Under the pieces are notes generated by a model. It saw nothing but the letters and a program-made list of their open reading frames with translations, had not been told where the DNA came from and did not search any database. Shown piece after piece: positions 35,394-44,981 of a DNA stretch of 64,000 bases. This DNA is from Methylopila jiangsuensis (lineage in GTDB: Bacteria; Pseudomonadota; Alphaproteobacteria; Rhizobiales; Methylopilaceae). A program made the translations under genes and the position numbers. The stretch lies in contig NZ_BSFK01000004.1 in the NCBI RefSeq assembly GCF_027922305.1, positions 34,127-98,126 of the forward strand, given 5' to 3'. Numbering within the stretch: the first letter of the stretch is position 1; each line of letters begins with the position of its first letter.

Positions 35394-37672
35394 TCGCGGA
35401 CGCCCCGACCCTCGAGGCGCCCGTCGGCGCGCATCGCGCCGCGCTGACGCGGCTGCTTGCCGGCCGGGCCGACGTGGGCGAGGCGCTGTCCGCGGCGCTC
35501 GCCCGGCTCGACGCGCGCTGGAGCGCGGAGGAGACAGAGGTCTGGGCCTCCGGCGCGCTCGGGCTCGTCCACGCCAACGCCGGGGGCCGCTGCCTCGCCG
35601 CTTACTTTCGCCTGTCCGCGTCGGCCCGGGAGCAGGAGGCGGCGGCGCTGGCCGCCGACGCCCGCGGCGCGGCGGAGGTGGCGCGCCACGCCGGATCGGC
35701 GGCGGCCCTCGCCGTCCTGGAGGCCATGCCCGCCGCCCTGCTGCGGCTGCCCGACGCCGGGGCGCGCGCCTTCTGGTGGCGCGGCCTCGTCCGTCTCGCC
35801 CGCGAGGCGTCCGACGGCGTGGCGCCGCTTGCGGCGCACGCTCACGCCGTTCTCGCCGCCGGCGGCGGCCCCGCCTTCGAGAGCTTCGTGGCCGCAGGCC
35901 TCCGGGCCACGGGCGGGAGCCGGGCGCGGCGGACGGCCTTCTTCGCGCTGGAGGATCCGGCCGCCCGGCGCCTTCTGGAGCGGGCGGGCGGCGCGCTGGG
36001 GTTCGAGGATCTGGAGCGCCGGCTCAAGCTGTTCGGCCGGGCGCTCTGGGGCGTGGCCCCGCGGCTCGCGGGACTGGAAGGCGCGGGGCTGGCGCCGGCG
36101 CCGCAGCGGGCGTCGATCGCGGGCGAACTGATCCGGCTGCCCCATGTCTATCGGGGCGTGCCGCCCGCCCGCGTCCCGCCGCTCTACCGGGCGGCGCTGG
36201 CCCATGCGCAGGCCCATCTCGTCTTCGGCCGCCGCCAGAAGGTCGGCAAGATCAGGCCGCTGCAGATCGCCATGACCGGGCTGATCGAGGACGCCCGCGT
36301 GGAGGCGCTGGCCATCCGCCGCTTCCCCGGCCTCAGAGCGCTGTGGACGCCCTGGCACGAGGCCCGTCCCGGCGACGCCATGACCGCGCCCATGCTGATG
36401 GCCCGGCTCGCCCGCGCGCTGCTCGACCCCGACTACGAAGACCCGGACGGGTTCGTCGAAAAGGGCCGGCGGCTGTTCGCGGAGGCGGACGGCCGGCTGG
36501 ACGATCCGCTGCTGTCGCGCGCCATCGGCGGGCTGCTCGGCAACGACATCGGCCAGATGCGGCTCAGGTTCGATCTCAAGGCCTATGTGGTGGAGCCGCT
36601 CTACCGGGACGACAATCTGGCGCTGTGGGAGTTCGACGAGCCGCCGGACGAGCGCGCGGACGAGATCGAGCAGGCGGTGGACGCCGCCCGCCCCACGCCG
36701 GAGGAGCGCGACGACGGCCGCCCTTCCGACGAGGCGCCGGAGCCGGAGGCGGGCCGCGCGCGTCCCGTCTCCGCCGACGAACGGGGGCCTGTGGTCGCCG
36801 TCTACCCCGAATGGGACCGGGCGGCGGGCGCGGAGCGGCCCGGCTGGACCACGGTGCGCGACGCGCCGGCTCCCCACGGCGACGCCGCGGCGCTGGAGGC
36901 GGCGCTCCAGCGGCGGCATGGTTTTTCGGAGCGCATCGCCCGGCTGGTGAAGGGCGCGCGCATCGGCAAGGCGGCGCGGCTGAGGCGGCAGCCGGAAGGC
37001 TTCGACCTCGACCTCGACGCCGCCGTGGACGCCGCCATCGCGCTCCGGACCGGCGACCTGCCGGACGAGCGCATCCACCGCGCCTCGGGCAAGCGCGCCC
37101 GGGACGTGGCGACCGTGATCCTGCTCGACATCTCCGAGTCCACCCGCGACCGGGTCGGCGGCGCGACCGTGCTGGAGATCGAGACGCTGGCGGTGGCGGC
37201 GCTGGCGCGGGCCATGGAGGCGGCGGGCGACGCCTTCGCGGTCCGCGCCTTCGCCTCCTGCGGCCGGGACGACGTGCGCCTGTTCCGCCTCAAGGACTTC
37301 GCCGACCGCTTCGACCGGGACGCCATGGCGCGGCTCGCGGGCCTCCGCTCCGGCCTGTCGACCCGGCTCGGGGCGGCGCTGCGCCATGCGGGGGCGGAGG
37401 TGGAGGCGGTGCGCGCCCACCGCAAGCTGGTGATCGCGCTCACCGACGGCGAGCCGTCCGACATCGACGTGGCCGACCCGCTCGATCTGGTGGAGGACGC
37501 CCGGCGGGCGACGCTGTCGCTCCGGCGCCGGGGCGTGGACGTGTTCGGCGTGACGCTCGGCGGGGCGCCGTCCGGCGCCGTGTTCGGCCGCGCCAACACC
37601 ATTCCGGTCAAGAAGCTGGAGGAGCTGCCGGCGCGGGTGTCGGAGCTCTATTTCCGGCTGGCGCGGCTGTGA
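35390..37672 (+). CDS. CbbO/NorD-type protein with C-terminal VWA domain
   Basis: The 760-residue partner of the AAA+ protein. The N-terminal and middle parts are helical and Ala/Arg-rich (1-560), with an acidic linker around 420-460 (DEPPDERADEIEQAVD). The C-terminal von Willebrand A domain has a complete MIDAS: DISESTRD (DxSxS near 579), a Thr loop, and ALTDGEPSDID (near 685). This layout is that of CbbO and NorD, which use the VWA MIDAS to recruit a client protein. GTG start overlapping the cbbQ-like stop. Confidence 0.85.
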   Translation: MIADAPTLEAPVGAHRAALTRLLAGRADVGEALSAALARLDARWSAEETEVWASGALGLVHANAGGRCLAAYFRLSASAREQEAAALAADARGAAEVARHAGSAAALAVLEAMPAALLRLPDAGARAFWWRGLVRLAREASDGVAPLAAHAHAVLAAGGGPAFESFVAAGLRATGGSRARRTAFFALEDPAARRLLERAGGALGFEDLERRLKLFGRALWGVAPRLAGLEGAGLAPAPQRASIAGELIRLPHVYRGVPPARVPPLYRAALAHAQAHLVFGRRQKVGKIRPLQIAMTGLIEDARVEALAIRRFPGLRALWTPWHEARPGDAMTAPMLMARLARALLDPDYEDPDGFVEKGRRLFAEADGRLDDPLLSRAIGGLLGNDIGQMRLRFDLKAYVVEPLYRDDNLALWEFDEPPDERADEIEQAVDAARPTPEERDDGRPSDEAPEPEAGRARPVSADERGPVVAVYPEWDRAAGAERPGWTTVRDAPAPHGDAAALEAALQRRHGFSERIARLVKGARIGKAARLRRQPEGFDLDLDAAVDAAIALRTGDLPDERIHRASGKRARDVATVILLDISESTRDRVGGATVLEIETLAVAALARAMEAAGDAFAVRAFASCGRDDVRLFRLKDFADRFDRDAMARLAGLRSGLSTRLGAALRHAGAEVEAVRAHRKLVIALTDGEPSDIDVADPLDLVEDARRATLSLRRRGVDVFGVTLGGAPSGAVFGRANTIPVKKLEELPARVSELYFRLARL

Positions 37673-37710
37673 ACGCCATCCGGAAAGTCCGCCTCTCCGC
37701 GATCAAGGCC

Positions 37711-37802
37711 GTCATGCCCGAGCTTGTCTCGGGCATCCACGATTTGGATCGTAGGGCTCTATGATCACAAAAGTCGTGGATGCCCGCGAAGGCGGGCATG
37801 AC
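37711..37802. repeat. Dispersed palindromic repeat (RIME/REP-like) after the CbbO-like gene
   Basis: GTCATGCCCGAGCTTGTCTC... begins the left half and ...GGATGCCCGCGAAGGCGGGCATGAC ends the right half. The two halves are inverted copies around a short AT-rich centre, and each half is itself a hairpin (ATGCCCGAG/CTCGGGCAT and ATGCCCGC/GCGGGCAT). Repeats beginning GTCATGCCCG..CGGGCATCCACG are common between genes in Hyphomicrobiales. It lies between the convergent CbbO-like and ureD genes and may serve as a two-way terminator. Confidence 0.8.
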
Positions 37803-37848
37803 GAACTTTGGCGCTCGCCTGAACCGGATGTCCCGGACGGGCTCCATG

Positions 37849-38706
37849 TCACTTGCGCCGGCGGGCGGGGGCGAAGCCCAGCATGGCCTCCACGCCGAGC
37901 GTGAAGGCGGCCTCGACGGCGCGCGTGATCCGCCCGCCATTGGCCGCGATCAGGCGCAGGCCGAGCCCGGCGCCGTTGGGCAGCGGGCTGGCGCCGGCGC
38001 GGACCCCGACCGCGTCCAGCGCGGCTTCAAGCGTCTCCGGATCGGGCAGCTTCTCCGGCGGCCCCAGCAGCCAGACCGCGCCATAGGCGCCTGCGTCGGG
38101 GCCAAGCAGCGAGCGTTCGCCGATCAGCTCCGCGCCGCGCACCTCGGAGCGGTCCCGCAGCAGCAGCCGGCCGTCGGGGCCGTACACGGCGGTCTCCGCC
38201 GTCAGCCGCCCGAACGGACGATCCTCGCCGGAAAAGTCGTGCCACGCCACCCCGTCCGCGACGATGGCGAGCGCGCCCGCGCCGAGGCGGATCTCGGTGA
38301 CGCTCGAAAGCTCCGCGCCGGGAAACAGCACCAGCGGGTCGAGGGTGAGGGCGGCGAAGGCGTTTTCGCCCACCGTGATCGTGGCGCTCTGGCGCGCGGG
38401 CAGGGCGCCGGTGTCGTGCACCACGGTCGCGGCCTGGCTGGTGAGGTGCGCCGCCGCCCCCACCTTCACGGTGAGCGACAGGTCGAGCTGGTCGGCGCGG
38501 TAGATTCCGCCCGAGGCGGACTGAAGATAAAGCGTGGCGAGGTCCGGCCGCGCCCGGTCCAGCGCGAACGGCCTCGTCACATGGAACGGGTAGGGCGTGA
38601 CCTGATGGACCAGCGCGGAGCGGCCGCCGCCCAGCGCGAAGGTCAGTTCCGCGCGGCGGTGGCGGCCGCTCGCGGTCTCGCCCGAGAGATCGAGCGGCCG
38701 CGTCAT
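37849..38706 (-). CDS. ureD: Urease accessory protein UreD
   Basis: A 285-residue urease chaperone that forms the UreDFG activation complex for nickel delivery. Family features are the [33 protein letters not shown] block (about 60-100), [15 protein letters not shown], and [11 protein letters not shown]. Its ATG overlaps the ureG stop by four bases. It is the last gene of the ureEFABCGD run; in many other operons ureD is first. Confidence 0.92.
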   Translation of the reverse strand: MTRPLDLSGETASGRHRRAELTFALGGGRSALVHQVTPYPFHVTRPFALDRARPDLATLYLQSASGGIYRADQLDLSLTVKVGAAAHLTSQAATVVHDTGALPARQSATITVGENAFAALTLDPLVLFPGAELSSVTEIRLGAGALAIVADGVAWHDFSGEDRPFGRLTAETAVYGPDGRLLLRDRSEVRGAELIGERSLLGPDAGAYGAVWLLGPPEKLPDPETLEAALDAVGVRAGASPLPNGAGLGLRLIAANGGRITRAVEAAFTLGVEAMLGFAPARRRK

Positions 38707-39380
38707 TCCCTGAACAGCACGGCGTGGGCGATGGCGTCGGCCACGTCCTCCACGCCCGCGCCGGAGCGGGCGTTGGTGGCGACGACCGGGCGGCCGCCGC
38801 GCACCGCGTCCGCCTCGGCCAGCATGCGGGGGAGGTCCACGCCCACATGGGGCGCGAGGTCGGTCTTGTTCACCACCAGAAGGTCGCTCTTCAGCACGCC
38901 CGGCCCCTTCTTGCGCGGAATGTCGTCGCCGCCGGCCACGTCGATGACGAAGATCCACCAGTCCACGAGGTCGAGCGAGAAGGTGGAGGCGAGGTTGTCG
39001 CCGCCGGACTCGAAGATCACCAGCTCGAGCCCCGGAAAGGCGGCCTCCAGATCGTCGCCCGCCGCCATGTTGAGGGTGGGGTCCTCGCGGATCACCGTGT
39101 GCGGGCAGGCGCCCGCCTCCACCGCCAGCACCCGCTCGGGCGCGATCAGGCCCGAGCGGCGCAGCCTCTCCGCGTCCTCCTTGGTGACCAGGTCGTTGGT
39201 GACGACCGCCAGATCGACCCCGCGCCTGTGCAGGGCCGGGATCAGCGCCTCGATCAGCGCGGTCTTGCCCGAGCCCACCGGCCCGCCGACGCCGATGCGC
39301 GCGGCGGAGGCCCTGGGCGGGGCGGGGGCGTCGGAGCGGCTCGCCACCAGCGACGGCCAGTCGTGTCGGGACTGGGTCAT
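38703..39380 (-). CDS. ureG: Urease accessory GTPase UreG
   Basis: A 225-residue SIMIBI-class GTPase. The P-loop [17 protein letters not shown] is near residues 30-46; [15 protein letters not shown], the metal-binding [16 protein letters not shown] (CPH), ESGGDNLAS and [10 protein letters not shown] are all present. It supplies GTP hydrolysis for nickel insertion into urease. CGGAGG precedes the ATG at 39378-39380 by six bases; a GTG at 39393-39395 overlapping the ureC stop is an alternative. Confidence 0.95.
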   Translation of the reverse strand: MTQSRHDWPSLVASRSDAPAPPRASAARIGVGGPVGSGKTALIEALIPALHRRGVDLAVVTNDLVTKEDAERLRRSGLIAPERVLAVEAGACPHTVIREDPTLNMAAGDDLEAAFPGLELVIFESGGDNLASTFSLDLVDWWIFVIDVAGGDDIPRKKGPGVLKSDLLVVNKTDLAPHVGVDLPRMLAEADAVRGGRPVVATNARSGAGVEDVADAIAHAVLFRE

Positions 39381-39391
39381 GCGCGCCTCCG

Positions 39392-41104
39392 TCACCGCAG
39401 CATGTAGCGCTGGGCGAGCGGCAGCTCGGTGGCGGGCGCGCAGGTGGCGAGTTCGCCGTCAACGAACACGTCGAAGGTCTGCGGATCGACGCGGATGTTG
39501 GGCAGGGCGTCGTTGTGCAGCATGTCCGACTTCTTCAGGCCGCGCGTGCCCGAGGCCGGCAGCAGCAGCTTGGTCAGGCCGAGCTCCTCCCGGAGGCCGC
39601 GCTTGATCGCCAGCGGATGCACGAAGCAGGCGGAGAGCGCCGGCGCCGCCTTGCCGAAGGCGCCCCATTGCGGGCGGAGAAGCATGGGCTCGCAGGTCAT
39701 CAGCGAGGCGGCGGAGTCGCCCATGGCGCCCCAGGCGATGAAGCCGGACTTGATCACCAGCTCCGGCTTCACCCCGAAGAAGGCCGGCCGCCAGATCACG
39801 ATGTCGGCGAGCTTGCCGTCCTCCAGCGAGCCCACATGCTCGGCGATGCCGAAGGTCTTCGCGGCGTTGATGGTGTATTTGGCGATGTAGCGCTTGATGC
39901 GCTCGTTGTCGCCGAAGCCGGTCCGCTCCTCAGGCAGGGTTCCGCGCTGGTCCTTCATCTTGGAGGCGAGCTGCCAGGTGCGGCACACCACCTCGTGGAT
40001 GCGGCCCATGCCCTGGCTGTCGGAGCCGAGCATGGAGATGGCGCCGATGTCGTGCAGCACGTCCTCCGCCGCGATGGTCTGGGCGCGGATGCGGCTTTCC
40101 GCGAAGGCCACGTCCTCCGGGATCGCCGGATTGAGGTGGTGGCACGTCATGGTCATGTCGAGATGTTCGTCGAACGTGTTGACCGTGTAGGGGTTGGTCG
40201 GGTTCGTCGACGACGGCAGGCAGTAGCTCTCGCCCGCCACGCGGATCACGTCCGGCGCATGGCCGCCGCCCGCGCCTTCCGTGTGGTACATGTGGATGGT
40301 GCGCCCGCCGATGGCGGCCAGCGTGTCCTCCAGGAAGCCGCTCTCGTTCAGCGTGTCGGTGTGCAGCTGCACCTGGTAGTCCAGCGCGTCCGCCGAGCGC
40401 AGGCAGGCGTCGATGGTGGCGGGCATCGCCCCCCAGTCCTCGTGGATCTTGAGGCCGAGGCACCCGGTCTCGAGCTGCTCCGTCAGCGATTCATGGATGT
40501 GGCTGTTGCCGCGGCCGAGGAAGCCGAAGTTCATGGGCCAGGCCTCGGAGGCCTGCAGCATCTTCCCCGTGTTGAACGGGCCGCCGGAATCGATGCCCAC
40601 CGTGATGGGGCCGAGCGAGCCGCCGAGCATGGTGGTGAGGCCGCTCGCCAGCGCGTGCTCCACCAGCCCCGCGGAGTCGAAGTGCACATGCACGTCGATG
40701 CCGCCGGCGGTGGCGATCAGGCCCTCGCAGTCGCGCACCGTGGTGCCGGCGCCGACGATCAGGCGCGGGTCGACGCCGTCCATCACCGCCGGGTTGCCGG
40801 CCTTGCCGACGCCCACGATGCGGCCGTCCTTGATGCCGAGATCGCCTTTGACGATCCCGAGCACGGCGTCGATCACCGTGACGTTGCAGAGCAGGAAGTC
40901 GAGCGCGCCCTCGGCGTTGGTGATCCCGGCCGCGAGCCCCAGCCCGTCGCGCAGCGTCTTGCCGCCGCCGTGGAGGCACTCGTCGCCATAGGCGGCGTGG
41001 TCCTTCTCCACCACGGCGATCAGCGAGGTGTCGCCGAGCCGAAGGCCGTCGCCGACCGTCGGCCCGTACATGGCGGCGTAGTCCTTGCGGGCGATCTTGA
41101 CCAT
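39392..41104 (-). CDS. ureC: Urease alpha subunit UreC
   Basis: The catalytic subunit (570 residues, normal length) hydrolyses urea to ammonia and carbamate. Nickel ligands and active-site motifs are intact: HVHFD (about 137-141), GLKIHEDWG with the lysine to be carbamylated at 219, [25 protein letters not shown], and the flap [31 protein letters not shown] provides the last Asp ligand. It follows the fused ureAB gene by 13 bases. Confidence 0.97.
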   Translation of the reverse strand: MVKIARKDYAAMYGPTVGDGLRLGDTSLIAVVEKDHAAYGDECLHGGGKTLRDGLGLAAGITNAEGALDFLLCNVTVIDAVLGIVKGDLGIKDGRIVGVGKAGNPAVMDGVDPRLIVGAGTTVRDCEGLIATAGGIDVHVHFDSAGLVEHALASGLTTMLGGSLGPITVGIDSGGPFNTGKMLQASEAWPMNFGFLGRGNSHIHESLTEQLETGCLGLKIHEDWGAMPATIDACLRSADALDYQVQLHTDTLNESGFLEDTLAAIGGRTIHMYHTEGAGGGHAPDVIRVAGESYCLPSSTNPTNPYTVNTFDEHLDMTMTCHHLNPAIPEDVAFAESRIRAQTIAAEDVLHDIGAISMLGSDSQGMGRIHEVVCRTWQLASKMKDQRGTLPEERTGFGDNERIKRYIAKYTINAAKTFGIAEHVGSLEDGKLADIVIWRPAFFGVKPELVIKSGFIAWGAMGDSAASLMTCEPMLLRPQWGAFGKAAPALSACFVHPLAIKRGLREELGLTKLLLPASGTRGLKKSDMLHNDALPNIRVDPQTFDVFVDGELATCAPATELPLAQRYMLR

Positions 41105-41117
41105 GTCCGTTGTCCCC

Positions 41118-41810
41118 TCAGGCGCCGCGGAAGCCGCCGGCGCGCGCCTTGTCCAGCGCGACCGCCTTGGCCTCTTCGCTGGTGGTGTCGCCGCCAAGCC
41201 CGTTCAGCCCGCCCACGAAGCGCTTGCCGCCGAAGGCGGTCAGCGTGACCTCCTTGGTCTGGCCGGGCTCGAAGCGCACGGCGGTGCCCGCCGGAATGTC
41301 GAGCCGCATGCCGTAGGCGGCCGCCCGGTCGAACGCCATGGCGCGGTTGATCTCGAAGAAGTGGAAGTGCGAGCCGATCTGCACCGGCCGGTCGCCAGTG
41401 TTGGTGGCGGAGAGCGTGACGCGCGGCCGGCCCTCGTTCAGTTCGATCTCGCCGTCGAGCGCCAGCGTCTCGCCGGGCTGGACCGGATCGGGCGCGGAGC
41501 CCTCCGCCGGGCGGATCGGCTCATGCACGGTGACGAGCTTGGTGCCGTCCGGGAACACGCACTCCACCTGCAGGATGTGCAGCATGGCCGGCACGCCGGG
41601 CATGACGTCGTCGCTGGTCAGCACGGTGGCGCCGAAGCCGATCAGGTCGGCCACGGTGCGGCCGTCGCGGGCGCCCTCCAGGATGTCGTCGGTGATGATG
41701 GCGACCGCTTCCGGGTAGTTGAGCTTGAGGCCGCGGTCGCGGCGTCTGCGGGCGAGCGAGGCCGCGGTGAAGATGGTGAGGCGTTCGAGCTCGGTCGGGG
41801 TCAGCAGCAT
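41118..41810 (-). CDS. ureAB: Fused urease gamma/beta subunit (UreA-UreB)
   Basis: The 230-residue product contains a full gamma subunit ([37 protein letters not shown] ... [28 protein letters not shown], residues 1-103) joined in frame to a full beta subunit ([43 protein letters not shown]..., about 120-225). The fusion order is that of the Helicobacter small subunit; most bacteria have separate ureA and ureB. No stop or frameshift lies between the halves, so it is a true fusion. Confidence 0.95.
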   Translation of the reverse strand: MLLTPTELERLTIFTAASLARRRRDRGLKLNYPEAVAIITDDILEGARDGRTVADLIGFGATVLTSDDVMPGVPAMLHILQVECVFPDGTKLVTVHEPIRPAEGSAPDPVQPGETLALDGEIELNEGRPRVTLSATNTGDRPVQIGSHFHFFEINRAMAFDRAAAYGMRLDIPAGTAVRFEPGQTKEVTLTAFGGKRFVGGLNGLGGDTTSEEAKAVALDKARAGGFRGA

Positions 41811-41826
41811 GGGGGTCCCGGGCGCG

Positions 41827-42492
41827 TCAGTTTGAGAACAGGCGAAGCTCGCCGCGGGCGTGGCGCGCCGCAGCGATGTCGAGCAGGGGCGCGAAGCTTT
41901 CGATCCGCTCCGGCGGGTCGGTGGCGGCGAGCTCCGCCACCACCGGCAGCAGCCGGCGCACCACCGCCTGGGCCGCGACCGCGCCCACGAGGCCGAGCCG
42001 GACGGCGGCGGTGGCGAAGCCCGACGCCACGATGTAGCCGGACGCAAGGACGGCGCCGTCGCGCTCCAGCCCGGCGCCGCGCCAGACCACCCCTTGCGCC
42101 ACCGCGAGATGGCCCGGCGTGTCGCCGGAGCGCACGAGCGCCTGCAGCGCCGCGGCGCCCGGCGTTCCGATGCGGGCATGGGCCGCGAGCAGCCCGGCGC
42201 CGTTGCGGCGGGAGCCCGTGCGGAACGCTTCGCACAGGGTCGTCGCCTCCACCTCGCGGTCGATGACGGCGACGGCGTCCATGTCGCCCGCGCGGGCGTA
42301 GGCGCCGAGCAGCGCCACCCGGTCGGCGGTGGCCCAGCGGCGGCGCAGCGCGCCCTCGATCACCACTTCGAGCCGGTCCGCGGGCAGGCCGCGCTCCAGG
42401 GCGGCGAGCCCTTCGAGCCCGTTCGAGAACGCGAAGGCCCCGCTCGGGAACGCCGTGTCCGCCTGCCAGATCGCGAGCAGGTCGCCGATCAC
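41827..42492 (-). CDS. ureF: Urease accessory protein UreF
   Basis: A 221-residue all-helical chaperone. Its start [23 protein letters not shown] is the UreF signature (pSGafshSnGLE). It bridges UreD and UreG in the nickel-insertion complex. GTG start (42490-42492) overlaps the ureE stop as GTGA. The product ends 16 bases before ureAB. Confidence 0.92.
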   Translation of the reverse strand: MIGDLLAIWQADTAFPSGAFAFSNGLEGLAALERGLPADRLEVVIEGALRRRWATADRVALLGAYARAGDMDAVAVIDREVEATTLCEAFRTGSRRNGAGLLAAHARIGTPGAAALQALVRSGDTPGHLAVAQGVVWRGAGLERDGAVLASGYIVASGFATAAVRLGLVGAVAAQAVVRRLLPVVAELAATDPPERIESFAPLLDIAAARHARGELRLFSN

Positions 42493-42953
42493 GCCGCCGC
42501 CGAGCCGGTCAGGAGCGTGCTGCGGATGCGGCGGCCGGCGAACAGGTTGTCGAGCCGGGCGTAATAGGCCTCGGCCGGACCCTCCAGCGCGATCAGCAGG
42601 CTCTCGCCCTCGAAGCGCACGCGCCAGTGCAGGTTGCCGGCGTGGTAGCCGAGTTCGATCCCTTCCGCGATGGAGCTCGGCTGCAGGCGCAGCCAGCGCT
42701 CAACCTCGGCCCGGACCACGATGGCGCGCTCGTCGTCGATGTAGAGCACCGCGCCGTCGAACAGCTTCTGGTCGCGGGGCAGGGCGATGGCCACGTCCTC
42801 GCCCTTGGGCGTCGTCACCCGGAGGCGGCGGCGGTCCATGTCGGCGCGGGGGATGACGATCTCGTCCACCGCATGGCGGTGTTCGAGATGGTGCAGGCGG
42901 CGATGGAGCGCGGGATCCGCGCGGTCGCCGACGACGCTTTCGATGTGGAGCAT
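42489..42953 (-). CDS. ureE: Urease accessory protein UreE (nickel metallochaperone)
   Basis: A 154-residue UreE: N-terminal peptide-binding domain starting MLHIESVVGDRADPALHRRLHHLEHRHAVDEI and C-terminal metal-binding domain with ELGYHAGNLHWRVRFEG, the conserved G-x-xxGNRHxP-like block with the dimer-interface His. It lacks a His-rich tail, so nickel storage is unlikely. First of the ure genes, 56 bases downstream of amiE, so it can be read from the amiE message. Confidence 0.9.
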   Translation of the reverse strand: MLHIESVVGDRADPALHRRLHHLEHRHAVDEIVIPRADMDRRRLRVTTPKGEDVAIALPRDQKLFDGAVLYIDDERAIVVRAEVERWLRLQPSSIAEGIELGYHAGNLHWRVRFEGESLLIALEGPAEAYYARLDNLFAGRRIRSTLLTGSAAA

Positions 42954-43009
42954 GAGTGGTCCCTGAAGAGGCGCGGCGGCGCGCGGGGGAGGGCGCCGCC
43001 GCGCCGGGA

Positions 43010-44047
43010 TCAGCGGTGCGTGGAGGCGGCGTTCGGAATGCCTTCGATCGGACACTCGTCAACGCCCACCGTCGGCCGCGTCATGGCTTCGACCATTTCA
43101 CGGGTGCCCTCCGGATCGGTGATCCAGCGCTTGTAGAAGTCGTAAGGGCAGGCGGCCGCGCCCTTGTCGCCGTCCCCGGAGTTGATCATGCCGGTGTAGC
43201 CGCGGTGCAGCAGCTTGAACAGATGGTTGTTGGACTGCCCCGTGCGGCGCGCGTCCCGGATCAGCGACACTGAGAGTTGGGCGTAGTTGACGCCGTTCTC
43301 CTCGGTGCCGCATTCGCCCAGCGTGCGGCCGTCGAAGCCCACGATCGCCGAATGGCCGAAATAGGAGTAGACGCCGTCGAAGCCGGTGGCGTTCGCGACC
43401 GCCACATAGGTGTTGTTGGCCCAGGCCATGGCCTTGGCCATGATGATCTGCTGCTCCTTCGCCGGATACATGTAGCCCTGGCAGCGCACGATCAGCTCCG
43501 CGCCGCGCATGGCGCAGTCGCGCCAGATCTCGGGATAGTTGCCGTCGTCGCAGATGATCAGGCTGATCTTCAGGCCCTTGGGGCCTTCGGAGACATAGGT
43601 GCAGTCGCCCGGGTACCAGCCCTCGATCGGCACCCAGGGCATGATCTTGCGGTACTTCTGGACGATCTCGCCCTTGTCGTTCATCAGGATGAGCGTGTTG
43701 TAGGGCGCCTTGTTGGGGTGCTCCTCGTGGCGCTCGCCGGTGAGCGAGAACACGCCCCAGCATTTGGCCCTGCGGCAGGCGTCGGCGAAGATCTCGGTCT
43801 CCTCGCCCGGGATGGCCGAGGCGGTGTCGTACATCTCCTTGGAGTCGTACATGATGCCGTGGGTCGAATATTCCGGGAAGATCACCAGATCCATGCCCGG
43901 AAAGCCGGCCTTCATGCCCACCACCATGTCGGCGATGTTCTTCGCGTTGGCCAGAACCTCGGCCTTGGTGTGCAGCCGCGGCATCTTGTAGTTCACCACC
44001 GCCACGCCGACGGTGTCCTTGCTCGAGCCGATATCGCCGTGAAGCAT
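43010..44047 (-). CDS. amiE: Aliphatic amidase AmiE
   Basis: A 345-residue nitrilase-superfamily amidase that hydrolyses short aliphatic amides (acetamide, propionamide) to acid plus ammonia. The triad is intact with the same numbering as Pseudomonas AmiE: Glu59 (FPEYST), Lys134 (KYRKIMPW), Cys166 ([10 protein letters not shown]). The start [20 protein letters not shown] is nearly identical to Pseudomonas AmiE, which separates it from formamidase AmiF. GGAG lies eight bases before ATG. It is downstream of amiC-amiR and of a leader terminator, so AmiR antitermination is expected. Confidence 0.95.
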   Translation of the reverse strand: MLHGDIGSSKDTVGVAVVNYKMPRLHTKAEVLANAKNIADMVVGMKAGFPGMDLVIFPEYSTHGIMYDSKEMYDTASAIPGEETEIFADACRRAKCWGVFSLTGERHEEHPNKAPYNTLILMNDKGEIVQKYRKIMPWVPIEGWYPGDCTYVSEGPKGLKISLIICDDGNYPEIWRDCAMRGAELIVRCQGYMYPAKEQQIIMAKAMAWANNTYVAVANATGFDGVYSYFGHSAIVGFDGRTLGECGTEENGVNYAQLSVSLIRDARRTGQSNNHLFKLLHRGYTGMINSGDGDKGAAACPYDFYKRWITDPEGTREMVEAMTRPTVGVDECPIEGIPNAASTHR

Positions 44048-44237
44048 GTTCCTGTCTCCCAGATCCCGTTGAAGCGGCCCGTGCGCGGGGGCGCAGCGCT
44101 CCGTCGCCGCGGACGCCGTTCGCCCGCGGAGCAAATGGTTTTTCGATGTGTTCTTTCGGCCCGCCGCATCCGATCCGTCGGACAGGCGCGCTCATAGGTT
44201 TCCGCGGGCGACATCGCTGTCGTCTGCGGATGAAAAC

Positions 44238-44278
44238 AAAAAAGCCCGACAGTTCCTCGCATGAGGATCTGACGGGCT
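44238..44278 (-). terminator. amiE leader terminator, predicted AmiR (ANTAR) antitermination target
   Basis: On the minus strand AGCCCG-T-CAG-A-TCCTC, loop ATGC, GAGGA-A-CTG-T-CGGGCT is followed by six T (44243-44238). It lies between the amiR stop and the amiE start, about 190 bases before amiE. A second stem, CCGGTCC/GGACCGG at 44290-44314, lies 12 bases upstream. Paired stem-loops with the second embedded in a terminator are the known ANTAR target layout. The loops here do not show a perfect A..G hexaloop, so the exact binding form needs testing. The remaining 44048-44237 is leader without a gene. Confidence 0.78.
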
Positions 44279-44359
44279 ACATCGCCAAACCGGTCCGACA
44301 ACCCTGTGGACCGGGTGAAATCGGCGCGCCGCCGCTTCGCGGCTCGCCGATGGAGTCAG

Positions 44360-44968
44360 CTAATCATCATTGGATTTGAAGTTCAAGAGCGCGTTCGCGT
44401 TTATGATCGCGGCGGCGAGCTCGCCCATGGGCACGCGCTTGGCCATGGCCTGTTTGCGTATCGACTGGAACGCCTCGTCTTCCGTGATGTTCTGGCTCGC
44501 CATCAGGATGGTCTTGGCCTTCTGGATCTGCTGGATGCCGGTGAGCTTCTGCTCCAGCTTGCGCAGGCGCCGGGCCTGATCGCGGCGCTCGAACCAGAGC
44601 GAGCGGGCGAGCGCGATCTGGGTCAGCAGGCCGAAGGGCTTGATCGGCCGCTCCACCACCGCCAGCGCCCCGCTCTCCAGCACCAGCGCCAGGGTCGCCG
44701 GGTTCTCGTAGCCGACGATGGCGATCAGGGTGGGCGAGGTCTCCTGCCGGGTCTTCAGCAGCTTCTGCAGCGCGTCGCGGTCCTCCTGCTCGATCGCCAG
44801 CAGCACCACGTCGGCCGCGCTCGGAAAGCTGTCCGGGATCGGCCACGCGGTCTCCACGAAGCAGCCGATGCGCCGCAGGTGCTCCACGAGCTGTCGGCCC
44901 TCCGCGTCGCTCGGATGGATGGCGTGGACGCGCAGGCCCTTGATGTCGCGCAGGATCTGGATCGCCAT
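44360..44968 (-). CDS. amiR: AmiR-type ANTAR antitermination regulator
   Basis: A 202-residue protein. Residues 10-125 form a pseudo-receiver domain: the usual phosphoacceptor position in VVLLAIEQED lacks a normal Asp pocket, as in AmiR of Pseudomonas. A coiled-coil helix (RDQARRLRKLEQKLTGIQQIQ) leads to the C-terminal ANTAR domain (KAKTILMASQNITEDEAFQSIRKQAMAKRVPMGELAAAIINA, about 148-192), which binds RNA hairpins and prevents termination. It is 13 bases after amiC, which should hold it inactive until amide binds. Confidence 0.92.
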   Translation of the reverse strand: MAIQILRDIKGLRVHAIHPSDAEGRQLVEHLRRIGCFVETAWPIPDSFPSAADVVLLAIEQEDRDALQKLLKTRQETSPTLIAIVGYENPATLALVLESGALAVVERPIKPFGLLTQIALARSLWFERRDQARRLRKLEQKLTGIQQIQKAKTILMASQNITEDEAFQSIRKQAMAKRVPMGELAAAIINANALLNFKSNDD

Positions 44969-44981
44969 GGCCGGGCCGCCC

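Noticed and set aside
37711..37802. Palindromic unit considered as a CRISPR repeat
   Set aside because: There is only one unit and no regularly spaced direct repeats or cas genes; it matches dispersed intergenic repeats.
43010..44047. Formamidase AmiF as identity of the amidase
   Set aside because: The N-terminus and catalytic numbering (59/134/166) match aliphatic amidase AmiE, and amiC/amiR are adjacent.
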